Positions 17,767 to 27,273 of a stretch of DNA of 64,000 bases are shown here, in pieces. The DNA lies in NCBI GenBank assembly GCA_035527755.1, contig DATKZX010000019.1:62001-126000 (forward strand), in the 5' to 3' direction. The position numbers and the translations under genes are program-made. The first letter of the stretch is position 1, and each line of letters opens with the position of its first letter. Source of the stretch: Methanomassiliicoccales archaeon. Its GTDB lineage: Archaea > Thermoplasmatota > Thermoplasmata > Methanomassiliicoccales > UBA472. The notes below the pieces were generated by a model. The model saw only the letters and a program-made list of their open reading frames with translations. It did no database searches and was not told the origin of the DNA.

Positions 17767-17967
17767 TTACATACGCTCTCGAGTCATCCCATTGGAGGGA
17801 CCGTGCTTGCGATAGTATCTTCTCCCAAGTATGTAACCGATCAAGGCGAAGGGTACGATCAATAGGAAGGCCAACACCTCAGCCGTTAAAAAATAGACCA
17901 CGTCTCCAATTAGGATACCGACCGCAGCTCCCCAGATCGTACTTAGATATTTAACGTTAAGACCCAA
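17767..17967 (-). CDS. Small two-helix membrane protein
   Basis: 66 residues from a TTG at 17967, with GGTG about 7 nt upstream. Two membrane helices (WGAAVGILIGDVVYFLTAEV and FLLIVPFALIGYILGRRYYR) and a basic C-terminus. It lies about 50 nt upstream of the coiled-coil gene on the same strand and may belong to the SPFH cassette. No family is recognised, and the TTG start lowers certainty. Confidence 0.5.
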   Translation of the reverse strand: MGLNVKYLSTIWGAAVGILIGDVVYFLTAEVLAFLLIVPFALIGYILGRRYYRKHGPSNGMTRERM

Positions 17968-18161
17968 CTTGGAACACCAGGCATTGTTAATTGTTTTTGA
18001 TTATAAACATTATCCTCCATATCCTATCTGTTTTCACATACGGTATGTATATGATTTAGACAAATAGTCGGTTATTCTAGTACTGGCCAATTAATTTTAG
18101 ACATTTATCTATATACTATATAATGTAAATGAGCAATCATCTAATTTGTTTTGGGCAATAT

Positions 18162-18169
18162 TCATATAT
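18162..18169 (+). promoter_or_regulatory. TATA box of the glutamate-synthase-like gene
   Basis: TCATATAT in an AT-rich upstream region, about 30 nt before the expected transcription start near 18192. AAGGAG follows at 18202-18207. The stretch 17968-18160 is AT-rich and I see no gene in it. Confidence 0.5.
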
Positions 18170-18220
18170 GGACAACCAATCCAAGCAGAATATAGTTTTA
18201 CAAGGAGCGTGAAATCAACC

Positions 18221-19831
18221 TTGAACACCATAGAAAACAGTAGGTCGACAACAGGCACTAAGACCCGGGTGCAGGATATCAGCCCGGTCAATGGCATGTG
18301 CCCCATCTGCGTTGAGGATTGCAACGTGCTTTGCGAGGTAGGTAAATCCGCCTTCCGGGGTCGCGAGGTCCTATACCCGATCCCTGAGTACTTCGGAAAG
18401 AGCACTGCCGCCTCCAATAAGGATTTTCATCTCGACTGGTCGCATTTTCAGATCATGGCTGAGCTCATAGGTGCCTATGGCATCGAACCAACTTCTGACA
18501 AGGCGTTCTTTGAGAACGCCGATGTCACCACCTATGTTGCTAGTCATTCTAAGAACCCCATCCCGCTCAAGGTACCTCTGGTGATCGCCGGTCTGGGTTC
18601 CACTGCCGTCGCCAGGCGTCACTGGGATGCTATGGCGAAAGGCGCTGCCATAAGTGGAATAATTCAGACCGTGGGCGAGAACGTGTGCGGAATGGACCAC
18701 GAGTCCACGTACAGCAAGGGCAAAGTTACTCACTCCCCCGATCTGGAGTTCCGCGTCAACTCCTTCCGTGAGCTGTGGGACGGCAAACACGGAGGCATCG
18801 CCGTTCAGACCAATGTCGAGGACCAGCGTGGCGGCGTGGACGAATACGCGCTGTCCAAGTTGGAAGTGGACATCATAGAAAGGAAATGGGGACAGGGCGC
18901 CAAGGCCATCGGCGGCGAGGTCAGACTCACCACTTTGGAGCGGGCCCTGGAACTGAAGAAGAGGGGATACCTGGTGTTGCCAGATCCTGAGGACAAGGAT
19001 GTTCAGGAGGCGTTCAAGAATGGTGCGTTCAAGAGCTTCGAGAGGCATTCTCGCGTGGGATTCCCTGAGCACAAGTCGTTCGTCGAGGATGTCGAGGACC
19101 TAAGGTCCAAGGGTGCCAAGTATGTCTTTTTGAAGACCGGGGCCTATCGACCTGAGGTAGTGGCCTTCACCATGAAGGCGGCATCAGATGCCAGGATCGA
19201 TATGCTGACCTTCGATGGAGCTGGCGGCGGTACTGGTATGTCCCCGGTTCCCATGATGAACGAGATGAGCACTCCGACGGTGCATCTTCAGGCACAGATC
19301 ATGATGTGCGCCAAGGCCCTAAAGGAGAAGGGCAAGTTCATACCCGACCTGGTCATGGCTGGTGGTTTCGTCAACGAGACACAGATCTACAAGTCCATGG
19401 CCATGAGCAATCTTGGCGATGGGCCCCTGGTGAAGGCCATCGCCATGGCCCGTGCTCCTTTGTTGACGGTAATGAAGAGCTACAACTACGTGAAACTGGC
19501 CGAGGCGAACAGTCTGCCCGCTGGTTTCGCTACCTGCTACGGCACCAACCCCCGTCACTTCTTCATCAACGCTCAGGAGATCGAGGACCGCTTCCCTGGA
19601 AAACTATTGGGTAAGGACATACCCTATGGTGCAGTTGGCGAGTACACCTACTTCGAACGCGTGGGAGAAGGCCTGAAGCAGCTCATGGCCGGCAGTCGCA
19701 AGTTCAAGTTCCAGTACATCGAACGTGCGGACATCGCCTCCCTGACGCCCTATGCCCAGAAGGTCACTGGAATAGAGACCCTGGAGAACATGGCGGAAAG
19801 GGTAATGATGCCCATGATGGAAAAATGGTGA
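18221..19831 (+). CDS. FMN-binding glutamate synthase family protein
   Basis: About 536 residues. The start is unsure: a TTG at 18221 is 13 nt from AAGGAG, while a GTG at 18209 is only 1 nt from it. After the Cys-rich NGMCPICVEDCNVLCEVG segment comes the FMN-binding TIM barrel of the glutamate synthase central part, with LTFDGAGGGTGMSP, PDLVMAGGFVNETQIYKSMA and FATCYGTNPRHFF. Archaeal stand-alone proteins of this type lack the amidotransferase domain and may take electrons from ferredoxin; the substrate is not proven. It is monocistronic, with a T-rich stretch after the stop. Confidence 0.88.
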   Translation: MNTIENSRSTTGTKTRVQDISPVNGMCPICVEDCNVLCEVGKSAFRGREVLYPIPEYFGKSTAASNKDFHLDWSHFQIMAELIGAYGIEPTSDKAFFENADVTTYVASHSKNPIPLKVPLVIAGLGSTAVARRHWDAMAKGAAISGIIQTVGENVCGMDHESTYSKGKVTHSPDLEFRVNSFRELWDGKHGGIAVQTNVEDQRGGVDEYALSKLEVDIIERKWGQGAKAIGGEVRLTTLERALELKKRGYLVLPDPEDKDVQEAFKNGAFKSFERHSRVGFPEHKSFVEDVEDLRSKGAKYVFLKTGAYRPEVVAFTMKAASDARIDMLTFDGAGGGTGMSPVPMMNEMSTPTVHLQAQIMMCAKALKEKGKFIPDLVMAGGFVNETQIYKSMAMSNLGDGPLVKAIAMARAPLLTVMKSYNYVKLAEANSLPAGFATCYGTNPRHFFINAQEIEDRFPGKLLGKDIPYGAVGEYTYFERVGEGLKQLMAGSRKFKFQYIERADIASLTPYAQKVTGIETLENMAERVMMPMMEKW

Positions 19832-19856
19832 ACGACCGCATCAAACCTCTTCAAAC

Positions 19857-19873
19857 CCTTTTTCATTTTATTC
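19857..19873 (+). terminator. T-rich candidate terminator after the glutamate-synthase-like gene
   Basis: CCCTTTTTCATTTTATTCC starts about 25 nt after the stop codon at 19831. Archaeal termination commonly uses T-runs without a strong hairpin. Confidence 0.35.
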
Positions 19874-19914
19874 CCCACACAAATTTATTTAAAAGATGAT
19901 TTCATAATCATTGA

Positions 19915-20040
19915 TGTTCGACGGGATAAGGGGATTCGAAAGTCCCATCGGACCAATGGGAGGAAAAACGCAAAGGGGTTAATGGTCGGTGACGACCGGC
20001 TTTCCAAACCATTTCCAAACCTCTTATTACCCTTTCTTGC
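19915..20040 (+). ncRNA. Candidate structured RNA in a 470-nt gap
   Basis: The gap 19832-20305 has no convincing gene. An AATTTATTTAAAAG TATA-like element at 19882-19895 precedes a region with two possible hairpins. One pairs 19919-19926 with 19943-19950 (seven of eight pairs). The other is GGTCG-GTGA-CGACC at 19984-19997, with a GNRA-type loop. Pyrimidine-rich sequence follows to 20045. I recognise no known RNA family, so this is only a candidate. A 26-codon frame at 20069-20149 looks like a gene remnant at best. Confidence 0.25.
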
Positions 20041-20305
20041 CTTTTATTGAACATTCGAGACTCCAGTATGGGTAATCAGAAGATAACTATCGAGATCGAC
20101 ATAGGGATCGAGAATGCGGCGTACACTAATGATCTGCCTGCACTATGATAGCACCATCCCTTCCTCCGCCCTGATGGTTGCAGATGTTCGTTCTTTTCGT
20201 CCCTGGGCTTGAACGACCGGTCTGTTCATATCACCATTTCACATCTCCATCCATACCAATGGCCCGGGTGTCAAGGGTAAGTTAGATTACCTTGCAGCTT
20301 CGTTC

Positions 20306-22324
20306 ATGGAACTCATGGCAGAGGAAAGAAAGGGAAATCGTCTTGTCGGGGAGAGGAGCCCCTATCTTTTACAACACGCGTATAATCCGGTGGACTGGTA
20401 TCCTTGGGGGGAGGAAGCGTTCGCAGCTGCCATAGATCTCGACAGACCCATTTTCCTTTCCATAGGGTATTCTTCCTGCCACTGGTGCCACGTGATGGAA
20501 CGGGAGAGCTTCGAGGACCTTGATGTGGCCCGCCTTATGAACGAGACGTTCGTCAACATCAAAGTGGACAGAGAGGAGCGTCCGGACGTTGACAGCCTGT
20601 ACATGAAGGTCTGTCAGATGATGACCGGTGGCGGAGGATGGCCGCTTACCATCATAATGACCCCGGACCGGGTCCCATTTTGGACCGGGACCTACCTGCC
20701 TCGTTTTTCCAAACAGGGAATGACCGGCATGCTAGAACTCGTGCCGGCGGTGAACAAGGTCTGGCGGGAAGAAAGGGATGATATCAAAGATGTGACGGTC
20801 AAGGTCCTGGAGATGCTCGATTCGTTCGAACGAGACCCAGAGGAGGGCGATGTCTCAATGTTACCACTGCTCGCCCTGGAGCGATTGAAGGAGGATTACG
20901 AACCCAAATATGGTGGATTTGACGGGGAACGCAAATTTCCCTCTCCACATAAGTTGATCTTCCTCATGCGGTATTGGAGGGAACATCACGATCAAGTGGC
21001 CCTTGATATGGTGATCAAAACGCTGGATAACATGATCAAGGGGGGGATCAGAGACCACGTCGGAGGGGGCTTCCACAGATACTCCACAGACCCCCGATGG
21101 CACCTGCCCCACTTCGAAAAGATGCTTTACGACCAGGCATTGATATTAATGGCCTTGGCCGAAGCCTACGCCATCACCTCCAAACAGGAATACCGTCAGG
21201 CCGCCGAGGAACTGATAGTGTACGTGGAAAAACGTTTGACCTCGCCCGAAGGCGGCTTCTTCTCCTCCGAGGACGCTGATGCGGATGGCGAGGAGGGATC
21301 TACCTATCTTTGGACATACGATGAGCTGTCCTCGCTCCTATCCGCGGAGGACATGGTCATCTTCAAGGAACTCTACGGGATCTGGGATTCGGGAAATTAT
21401 CGTGATGAGGGGACCCGTATGAGGTCGGGCAAGAACGTTCTGCATCTCACCTCTTTCGTAGCCGAACATGCCACGAAGAAGGGGATGGACCCGGTCACCC
21501 TAATGGCATGGGACGTTGATCTGCGGGAAACAATGAGATCGAAAAGAGATCAACGGCCTGACCCTGCCCTCGACGACAAGATATTGACGGATTGGAACGG
21601 GCTTATGATCGTCGCCCTATGCAAGGCGCATCGTTACCTAGGTTCGGAAAGAGCTTTCCGCATGGCTAAACAAGCGCTCACCTTCTTGGAGGAAAGGATG
21701 GTGGTCGATGGGGAACTATATCATAACAGCCGAATTGGACATATGGGCGCCCTATCCTTCCTCGATGACCACGCATGCCTGGCTTGGGCCCATTTGGAGA
21801 TGTATTTTCTGACCCACGAGGCGAAACAGTTGGAGAGGGTACTGGTCCTCACTGAGCAGATGATAAACCTATTTACCGACAAGGAAGAGGGCGGCCTCTT
21901 CATGTCGCGGGAAGACCCGTTGTTACTGGTTCGCATCAAGGACCTTTATGATGGTGCCGCACCCTCGGGCAATTCCATCGCCTATTACATATTGGTACAA
22001 CTGGCAGCCATGTTCAACGACGCGAGGATCGTATCGGTCGTGGAGGGCAGCGAGCGTCATTTCCTGAAGGAACTTCGGGTAGTGCCCTCATCATATGCCA
22101 TGTTCATCAATGGGGTCCTCATGAAGGAGATGAGCAAAACGTTGGAGATATTCGGGCCCGGGAACTTTCATATCGAGGGATACCACCCTCATCTTCTGAC
22201 CACAATGGCCGAGCACCTGGAGAAGGGCGCGGTTCGTCAAAGACCTTCCTACCGCCTTTGCCTCAAAGGCACCTGTCTGCCGGAAACGGAGGACTTGACG
22301 GAGATCAAAAGGATGTTAAAGTAG
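20306..22324 (+). CDS. DUF255 thioredoxin-fold protein (YyaL/SPATA20 family)
   Basis: 672 residues, or 669 from the ATG at 20315. The N-terminal DUF255 thioredoxin-like domain has [29 protein letters not shown] and the redox motif SSCHWCHVM near residue 55, then [14 protein letters not shown]. The rest is an alpha/alpha-barrel of the N-acylglucosamine 2-epimerase type, with [20 protein letters not shown] and FEKMLYDQA, and the [12 protein letters not shown] block. The family is widespread and its function is not settled. Its last 9 nt overlap the convergent gene at 22316. Confidence 0.92.
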   Translation: MELMAEERKGNRLVGERSPYLLQHAYNPVDWYPWGEEAFAAAIDLDRPIFLSIGYSSCHWCHVMERESFEDLDVARLMNETFVNIKVDREERPDVDSLYMKVCQMMTGGGGWPLTIIMTPDRVPFWTGTYLPRFSKQGMTGMLELVPAVNKVWREERDDIKDVTVKVLEMLDSFERDPEEGDVSMLPLLALERLKEDYEPKYGGFDGERKFPSPHKLIFLMRYWREHHDQVALDMVIKTLDNMIKGGIRDHVGGGFHRYSTDPRWHLPHFEKMLYDQALILMALAEAYAITSKQEYRQAAEELIVYVEKRLTSPEGGFFSSEDADADGEEGSTYLWTYDELSSLLSAEDMVIFKELYGIWDSGNYRDEGTRMRSGKNVLHLTSFVAEHATKKGMDPVTLMAWDVDLRETMRSKRDQRPDPALDDKILTDWNGLMIVALCKAHRYLGSERAFRMAKQALTFLEERMVVDGELYHNSRIGHMGALSFLDDHACLAWAHLEMYFLTHEAKQLERVLVLTEQMINLFTDKEEGGLFMSREDPLLLVRIKDLYDGAAPSGNSIAYYILVQLAAMFNDARIVSVVEGSERHFLKELRVVPSSYAMFINGVLMKEMSKTLEIFGPGNFHIEGYHPHLLTTMAEHLEKGAVRQRPSYRLCLKGTCLPETEDLTEIKRMLK

Positions 22325-22900
22325 ATCGAAGGCCGCCGCCAATGCTCCGTCCTCCGCCATGGCCACCGTGGGGGCGGTGCCGATGATTATGGCATCTCCG
22401 TCACGGATGTTGAATACGGAGCGAAGCAGGGCGGTAATAGCTGGATCGTGCTCGTCCAGCTCGTAGTCCGGTGGCACTATCATCTTACCACCCCTTACCA
22501 CCAGGGTGGTAGCGCCATCCGCCCCGGCCATGATGGCCGAGTCTCTCTGCTCGACACCCATCTTGATCTTGTCACCGTTATTGCTCATCTGCACCGCCAC
22601 GCACTCCAGCCCCAGGGCGATGGAGCCATGACCGATGTTGGCGATCTTGATGGGAAGATTCGATAGGAAGTCGTTTCCGTGGCGAGTGATCTTGACCCCG
22701 GTCTGCCGAATGTCGATCATATCAAGGCCACGCAGGTACTCGATTATCGTCCGCATACTGCCTTCGCCGATGCCCACCGCGTCCGCTATGTGCTTTCTTC
22801 CTTTGCGTTTCTGGTCCGAGAGCGCCATCAACGTGCGGTAAACGTGATGGTTTCCAAAGCGGTGCACCGGACCGTAGCGTGGCAGATCGACGAGCTTCAT
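22316..22900 (-). CDS. HTH plus DUF4443-like archaeal protein
   Basis: 194 residues. The N-terminal 75 residues form a winged-helix-type domain ([30 protein letters not shown]). The C-terminal part resembles the archaeal DUF4443 domain, with [39 protein letters not shown] and [20 protein letters not shown]. It is probably a ligand-responsive regulator; the ligand is unknown. It begins 3 nt after the stop of the AdoMet synthetase gene, so the two are likely cotranscribed. The family name is from memory and moderately sure. Confidence 0.65.
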   Translation of the reverse strand: MKLVDLPRYGPVHRFGNHHVYRTLMALSDQKRKGRKHIADAVGIGEGSMRTIIEYLRGLDMIDIRQTGVKITRHGNDFLSNLPIKIANIGHGSIALGLECVAVQMSNNGDKIKMGVEQRDSAIMAGADGATTLVVRGGKMIVPPDYELDEHDPAITALLRSVFNIRDGDAIIIGTAPTVAMAEDGALAAAFDLL

Positions 22901-22903
22901 GCT

Positions 22904-24202
22904 TCAGAACACCGTTACCTGTCCTTTTACAACTTTCTCCGTCACCTTACCAATGTTATCTAGCCATTCGTCAGCGATGGCGTAGGCTTCCTTCTGCCAC
23001 TTCTTGAAGTCCGCACCGGGGGCCATGAACACTTGAACGCTGCAGGTCTCGGGATCGCTGATGTGACGACCGATCTGAGACAGAATACGCACATTGGCTT
23101 CCAGGATGTTGCCGTTGCTCTTCTTCACGATATCGTTGGCGATCCAGTTGGCCAGGATGTTGTACATCTTGCCCACGTGGGTGACGGGGTTCTTACCGGC
23201 GGAGGCTTCCATGGACATGGGGCGATAAGGTGTGATAAGCCCGTTCATGCGGTTCCCGCGTCCCACCGATCCGTCGTCTCCGTTCTCAGCGCTCAGACCA
23301 GTTACGGTCAGATAATAATTGCCGGTCGCCGGGTTATCGGCATGGTTGATATCCACCCTCACATCGTAATCGGTGAACTTCGTGGCATTGTCCAGAACCC
23401 TCTCTTTCATCTCACCTAGGACGCTTGAATAATGGTCGGCGTCAGGTATGTATCGATCGACCATGGCGCAGGCGATGGTCATGGTGATCTCTTTGTCCCT
23501 TCGGGAGCACATGACCTTGACATCCTCGCCGGTCTCTTTGAGCTTCTTCTTCATAGCACCGTTGATGTACTTCTCCGTCTCCAGGCAGACCAGTTCGGTC
23601 TCGGAATATGGGGCGTAGGAACAGCCGAAGGAAGTGTCGTTGGCCAGCAGACAGTGGTTCTCATGTCCTTCCATCTTGCATTGGTCCTCCAAGGCCTCGA
23701 AGTTCTTGATCAGGTCGAAAGAACCCTTACCGATCTTGCAATCCACGATGACATCGTTCTCGGTGTCCAGATTAGGGAAGCGGGTCAGATATTGCTTTGC
23801 CGCGGCTATGGCCACGGTGGAGAACGGCAACCTCTCACCGTTCACCTGGGTTATTGCCCTTCCGGAAAGCATTATGTAGATCGGCTCCAGCATCCTACCT
23901 CCACCGAACTTGGGGGCGCTCTGTCCGCCTACGATCTCGTTCTGGTCGGTGTTATGGTGCAGGATCTCTCCGTATCTCTCTAGATACATCTTGCATAGGG
24001 CACGGGAGACGGCCTCGGCTATACCATCAGATATGCTGTCTGGATGGCCTATTCCTTTTCGCTCCACCAATTCGACCTTCTGCTGGGCCAATGGAGTGGA
24101 CAACATGCTTTCCACAACGATGTTCTTCGAGGGCTTCTTTGGAGCTACCTTACGGGCCACCGGTTTCGCGCTAGCCTTGACCTTTGAACTGACTTTTGCC
24201 AT
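22904..24202 (-). CDS. mat: S-adenosylmethionine synthetase, archaeal type
   Basis: 432 residues. Makes AdoMet from methionine and ATP. The archaeal form is distinct from bacterial MetK: VERKGIGHPDSISDGIAEAV, HHNTDQNEIVGGQSAPKFGG, GKGSFDLIKN and VGRGNRMNGLITPYRPMSME are all visible. The first 26 residues are a Lys/Ala-rich extension before the conserved core, unusual but harmless-looking. AAAGGTGA lies 7-8 nt before the ATG. It is divergent from an HTH-CBS gene, with 131 nt between them. Confidence 0.96.
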   Translation of the reverse strand: MAKVSSKVKASAKPVARKVAPKKPSKNIVVESMLSTPLAQQKVELVERKGIGHPDSISDGIAEAVSRALCKMYLERYGEILHHNTDQNEIVGGQSAPKFGGGRMLEPIYIMLSGRAITQVNGERLPFSTVAIAAAKQYLTRFPNLDTENDVIVDCKIGKGSFDLIKNFEALEDQCKMEGHENHCLLANDTSFGCSYAPYSETELVCLETEKYINGAMKKKLKETGEDVKVMCSRRDKEITMTIACAMVDRYIPDADHYSSVLGEMKERVLDNATKFTDYDVRVDINHADNPATGNYYLTVTGLSAENGDDGSVGRGNRMNGLITPYRPMSMEASAGKNPVTHVGKMYNILANWIANDIVKKSNGNILEANVRILSQIGRHISDPETCSVQVFMAPGADFKKWQKEAYAIADEWLDNIGKVTEKVVKGQVTVF

Positions 24203-24279
24203 GATCTTTCACCTTTTCGTATTGATTGGAATGACCCGGGGCATACCGGGCTAAGTAGGCCATTGGAAAATCCTAGTTT

Positions 24280-24316
24280 GATATAAGTGTAATTGACTCA
24301 AATATTCTTATATGAA
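24280..24316. promoter_or_regulatory. Back-to-back TATA boxes between mat and the HTH-CBS gene
   Basis: For mat, the minus strand reads CTTATATC at 24280-24287. For the HTH-CBS gene, CTTATATGAA at 24307-24316 lies about 23 nt before the ATG at 24334, so that mRNA is probably leaderless. ATTCTTATATGAAT (24304-24317) is a near-palindrome over the second TATA box, and a similar ATTCACATATGAAT occurs just after the HTH-CBS gene at about 24903; either could be an operator. Confidence 0.5.
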
Positions 24317-24333
24317 TAAAGCTATTATCTATT

Positions 24334-24897
24334 ATGAAGTTCCCTCCTGAATCGGAGATCAAACATCTGCGTAAGTCCTTGGACATCACGCAATCAGAAC
24401 TTGCCCGTTCAAGCGGGATCAGCCAGTCCACCATAGCAAAGCTGGAAAGAGGGAATATTAAAGGAAGTTATGAAGCGGTGACCAAGATATTCACCTTTCT
24501 TCAGGAGGAATCTCGCAGGAGGTCCAAGGCAAGTAGGGCAGTGGACCTGGCCACCAAGGACATCGTAGGGGTTCAGGCCACAGAAAAGGTCAGGGCCGCC
24601 GCTGACCTGATGCGTTCTAGCGGAATTTCCCAAATGCCAGTCTTCCAAGGACGCCAGCATGTGGGTAGCATAAGTGAGATGATAATCCTGACCAGATTGA
24701 GGGACGGGGAAAGAATGGAGACCATCGTCGAGCTCAATGTCAATGAGATGATGGATGAAGCTTTTCCTATTGTGAACGAGGATACCCCCATTGAGGCGGT
24801 GACATCCTTGCTGAGCTGTTCCCACGCGGTCATGGTGAGCAAGAACGGTGACATGACCGGGATAATAACATCTGCCGATCTGCTCAAGCTGATGTGA
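24334..24897 (+). CDS. HTH-Xre and CBS-pair regulator
   Basis: 187 residues. Residues about 5-60 form an Xre helix-turn-helix (DITQSELARSSGISQSTIAK). Residues about 70-187 are two CBS domains (ATKDIVGVQATEKVRAAADL, MRSSGISQMPVFQGRQHVGS, and VNEMMDEAFPIVNEDTPIEA). CBS pairs sense adenosyl ligands; a Methanocaldococcus CBS protein is known to bind AdoMet-type compounds. Because it is divergent from the AdoMet synthetase gene, I infer a sensor of AdoMet or a related nucleotide controlling mat and itself. Confidence 0.88.
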   Translation: MKFPPESEIKHLRKSLDITQSELARSSGISQSTIAKLERGNIKGSYEAVTKIFTFLQEESRRRSKASRAVDLATKDIVGVQATEKVRAAADLMRSSGISQMPVFQGRQHVGSISEMIILTRLRDGERMETIVELNVNEMMDEAFPIVNEDTPIEAVTSLLSCSHAVMVSKNGDMTGIITSADLLKLM

Positions 24898-24918
24898 CTT
24901 ATATTCACATATGAATCT

Positions 24919-25824
24919 CTATTCGTTCCTCACAATGAAGGTATCCAGATCATTTGGGATCATCGTATTTGGAAATATTCCTCGAGCTTCAAGAAGAAGT
25001 GGGTCGACATCGTCGTACCTCCCGCTGATATGGACCAGATAGAGCACCTTTGCATCGACTTCCTTGGCCAGGACCGCCGCGTCCTTGGAGGTGCTATGAC
25101 CGTATTCCTTGGCCTTCTGGCTCAGATCCGAGGTCACTGTGGCCTCATGTATCAGAACGTCCGCGCCCTGAGAGGCATCACACATTTCCTGGCATGGAGA
25201 GGAATCGCCGCTGTATACGATCTTCAATCCTTTTCTTGGGGGTCCCATGACCTCCTCCGGAGCAACGCGCTCCTCACCGACCATCACGCTCTCCCCATTA
25301 ACCAGCCTTGAGAAGTCCGGCCCCTCCCTGATCCCGAGGTCCAATGCCTTTTGCGGATCGAACCTGCCCGGTCTGTCCTCTTCATGGAATGCGAACCCCA
25401 AGGAAGGGATGGTATGGGTGGTCCTGAAGGCAGTGATGCGGTAGCCTTCCCCAGTGACCATTTGTCCCGGGACCAGGTCCACGCCTTGAACCTCATATTG
25501 CAGGTCGAAGGTACCTAGCCCAAGCAATCGGGTCACTAGGTCGGCGGTCCCTTCGGGCCCGTATATCTCCAGAACTGCAGTACGGCCGTAAAAGTTCATG
25601 GACTGGATCAGACCTGGCAGACCTAGGAAATGATCTCCGTGATGATGGGTGATGAATATCCTGGTGATGCGCATAAAGGAGACGGATGATGACATCAGCT
25701 GCCTTTGGGTCCCCTCTCCACAATCGAAAAGTAGTACCTCCGGCCCCCGACGTAGGGCGATCGACACCGTGTTCCGTTTTGTTGTTGGAACGCTGCCGCC
25801 GGTGCCCAGGAATGTTAGGTCCAT
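24919..25824 (-). CDS. rnz: Ribonuclease Z
   Basis: 301 residues. Cuts the 3' trailer from tRNA precursors. The start MDLTFLGTGGSVPTTKRNTV, the zinc motif THHHGDHFLGLPGLIQSMNF, YSGDSSPCQEM and the late GHSTSKDAA histidine are standard for the family. It overlaps the end of the MFS gene by 10 nt, and its start follows a G-rich site within that gene. Confidence 0.96.
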   Translation of the reverse strand: MDLTFLGTGGSVPTTKRNTVSIALRRGPEVLLFDCGEGTQRQLMSSSVSFMRITRIFITHHHGDHFLGLPGLIQSMNFYGRTAVLEIYGPEGTADLVTRLLGLGTFDLQYEVQGVDLVPGQMVTGEGYRITAFRTTHTIPSLGFAFHEEDRPGRFDPQKALDLGIREGPDFSRLVNGESVMVGEERVAPEEVMGPPRKGLKIVYSGDSSPCQEMCDASQGADVLIHEATVTSDLSQKAKEYGHSTSKDAAVLAKEVDAKVLYLVHISGRYDDVDPLLLEARGIFPNTMIPNDLDTFIVRNE

Positions 25825-26936
25825 GTCCCCCCATCCCCTTTGCCATCTAAAACTATTTTCTCCCGACGGGTAAGAAATCGATTGCCGATGACGAACACGA
25901 GGAACCCGACCGCCGCCAGACCGGTGGCTATGTACATTGAACCATGATAGCCCAAGGTGAACACGGTCACCCCTCCCAACAAAGCGCCCAGGATGGCGGA
26001 TATGCTCAGGGATGACTGCAGCAGACCTGCGGTGGTGCCTTTTTCATCGTTCCTCTCCATCAGATATTTGATGGAACCGACGTAGAGACAGGACCAGGAA
26101 GCGGCGATGGAAATCTGCATCGGTATGATCTCCTCGGGCCGGGTGACCAACGTGTATGATGGAAAGGTAAGGATCGATATCAGGAAGCCGGCCATGACCA
26201 GATATCTTGCGTTGAACCGGTCTATGAAGCGCATTAAGATGAACTGTCCCATGGCATTGACCCCATACATGAGACCAATGAACAGCATGCTGGCCCCCAG
26301 GTCGGCCAGGAAGATCGGATAGACGACCCATATCATGTTGGCGCCTGTGTGACGGAACATGACCGAGAGGTACACCGGGAAATTGTGCTTCATTATCGCA
26401 ACGGGGAAGAACGGCACCTTATGCACCTTCTCTTCCCCGAATGATAGGCGAAGGGATAGGATGTAGGCCACCAGGAGCAACAATGAACTGATCAGGAATA
26501 TCTGGTAATAGATTCCCACGAAACCGGCGACGAACGTACCTGCACCGAAACCTAGGCTACCAAAGGCGGTGAAACGACCCACTTTTCCTTCTGATTCGTA
26601 GACATGCGCCAACAATGCGGATGGATAAATGCCAGCACATAGGCCGACCATGATCCGCACTACCGCCAGCGTCTCGACGCTGTTGACGAAGATCAAGAGG
26701 AACAGTGAGATGCATGTTAGGGCCAGTCCGGCCTGAAGGTACAGGCGTCGCCCATGCACGTCCGAGGCGCGTCCAAAAATATAGGACGAGATGAAAAGGG
26801 CCATGCTGAAGGAGGCGGTAATGATGCCGATCTCCATGATGTTCGCGCCCAGGTCGTCCCTGAGCATATTGGGGATCAGTAAGGCGGCACCGGAAAGCCC
26901 GGCGCTCGACATTACCTGGATATAGCCGGCCTTCAT
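25815..26936 (-). CDS. Major facilitator superfamily transporter
   Basis: 373 residues with about 11-12 hydrophobic helices. The signature loop between helices 2 and 3 reads FGRASDVHGRRLYLQAG, and the second half has a matching loop around MRFIDRFNARYLVMAG. The substrate is unknown; the arrangement fits drug or metabolite exporters. It is upstream of and overlaps rnz, so both may be read from one mRNA, although their functions seem unrelated. Confidence 0.88.
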   Translation of the reverse strand: MKAGYIQVMSSAGLSGAALLIPNMLRDDLGANIMEIGIITASFSMALFISSYIFGRASDVHGRRLYLQAGLALTCISLFLLIFVNSVETLAVVRIMVGLCAGIYPSALLAHVYESEGKVGRFTAFGSLGFGAGTFVAGFVGIYYQIFLISSLLLLVAYILSLRLSFGEEKVHKVPFFPVAIMKHNFPVYLSVMFRHTGANMIWVVYPIFLADLGASMLFIGLMYGVNAMGQFILMRFIDRFNARYLVMAGFLISILTFPSYTLVTRPEEIIPMQISIAASWSCLYVGSIKYLMERNDEKGTTAGLLQSSLSISAILGALLGGVTVFTLGYHGSMYIATGLAAVGFLVFVIGNRFLTRREKIVLDGKGDGGTWT

Positions 26937-26975
26937 ACCATAGATGACTCCCTCGAGATGATCAGCTCTTGTTCA

Positions 26976-27191
26976 TCAACGGCCCAGCGCCTCTAGTTGA
27001 CGGTCCTTCTTTGCCAACTTTTTGAATTCCCTATAGTGCTCTTTGCAAAGATGCACCCTTTTTAGACCTTCTTCCACTTTGAGCTCGACCTCTTCGGCCG
27101 CATCCCCTGAAATGGAGCGCTCCGATTCAGCCTCGCAGCCCTTGATGTCGCAGGTCTTGTGCTCCTTGATAGCGTGACGAGGTTCCACCAT
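26976..27191 (-). CDS. Small Cys/His protein of unknown function
   Basis: 71 residues, strongly charged. Two cysteine pairs or equivalents (CDIKGC near residue 14 and HLCKEH near 47-52) suggest a small zinc site. Acidic in the middle and basic at the C-terminus. No family is recognised. It lies upstream of the MFS gene on the same strand, 39 nt away. Confidence 0.55.
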   Translation of the reverse strand: MVEPRHAIKEHKTCDIKGCEAESERSISGDAAEEVELKVEEGLKRVHLCKEHYREFKKLAKKDRQLEALGR

Positions 27192-27273
27192 GCACCAGGA
27201 ACCTTCATGGCCAATATAATAGGATTGCCTCTACGGGGATATCCTTATGCGTTCATCACCCAATATTGAATGC

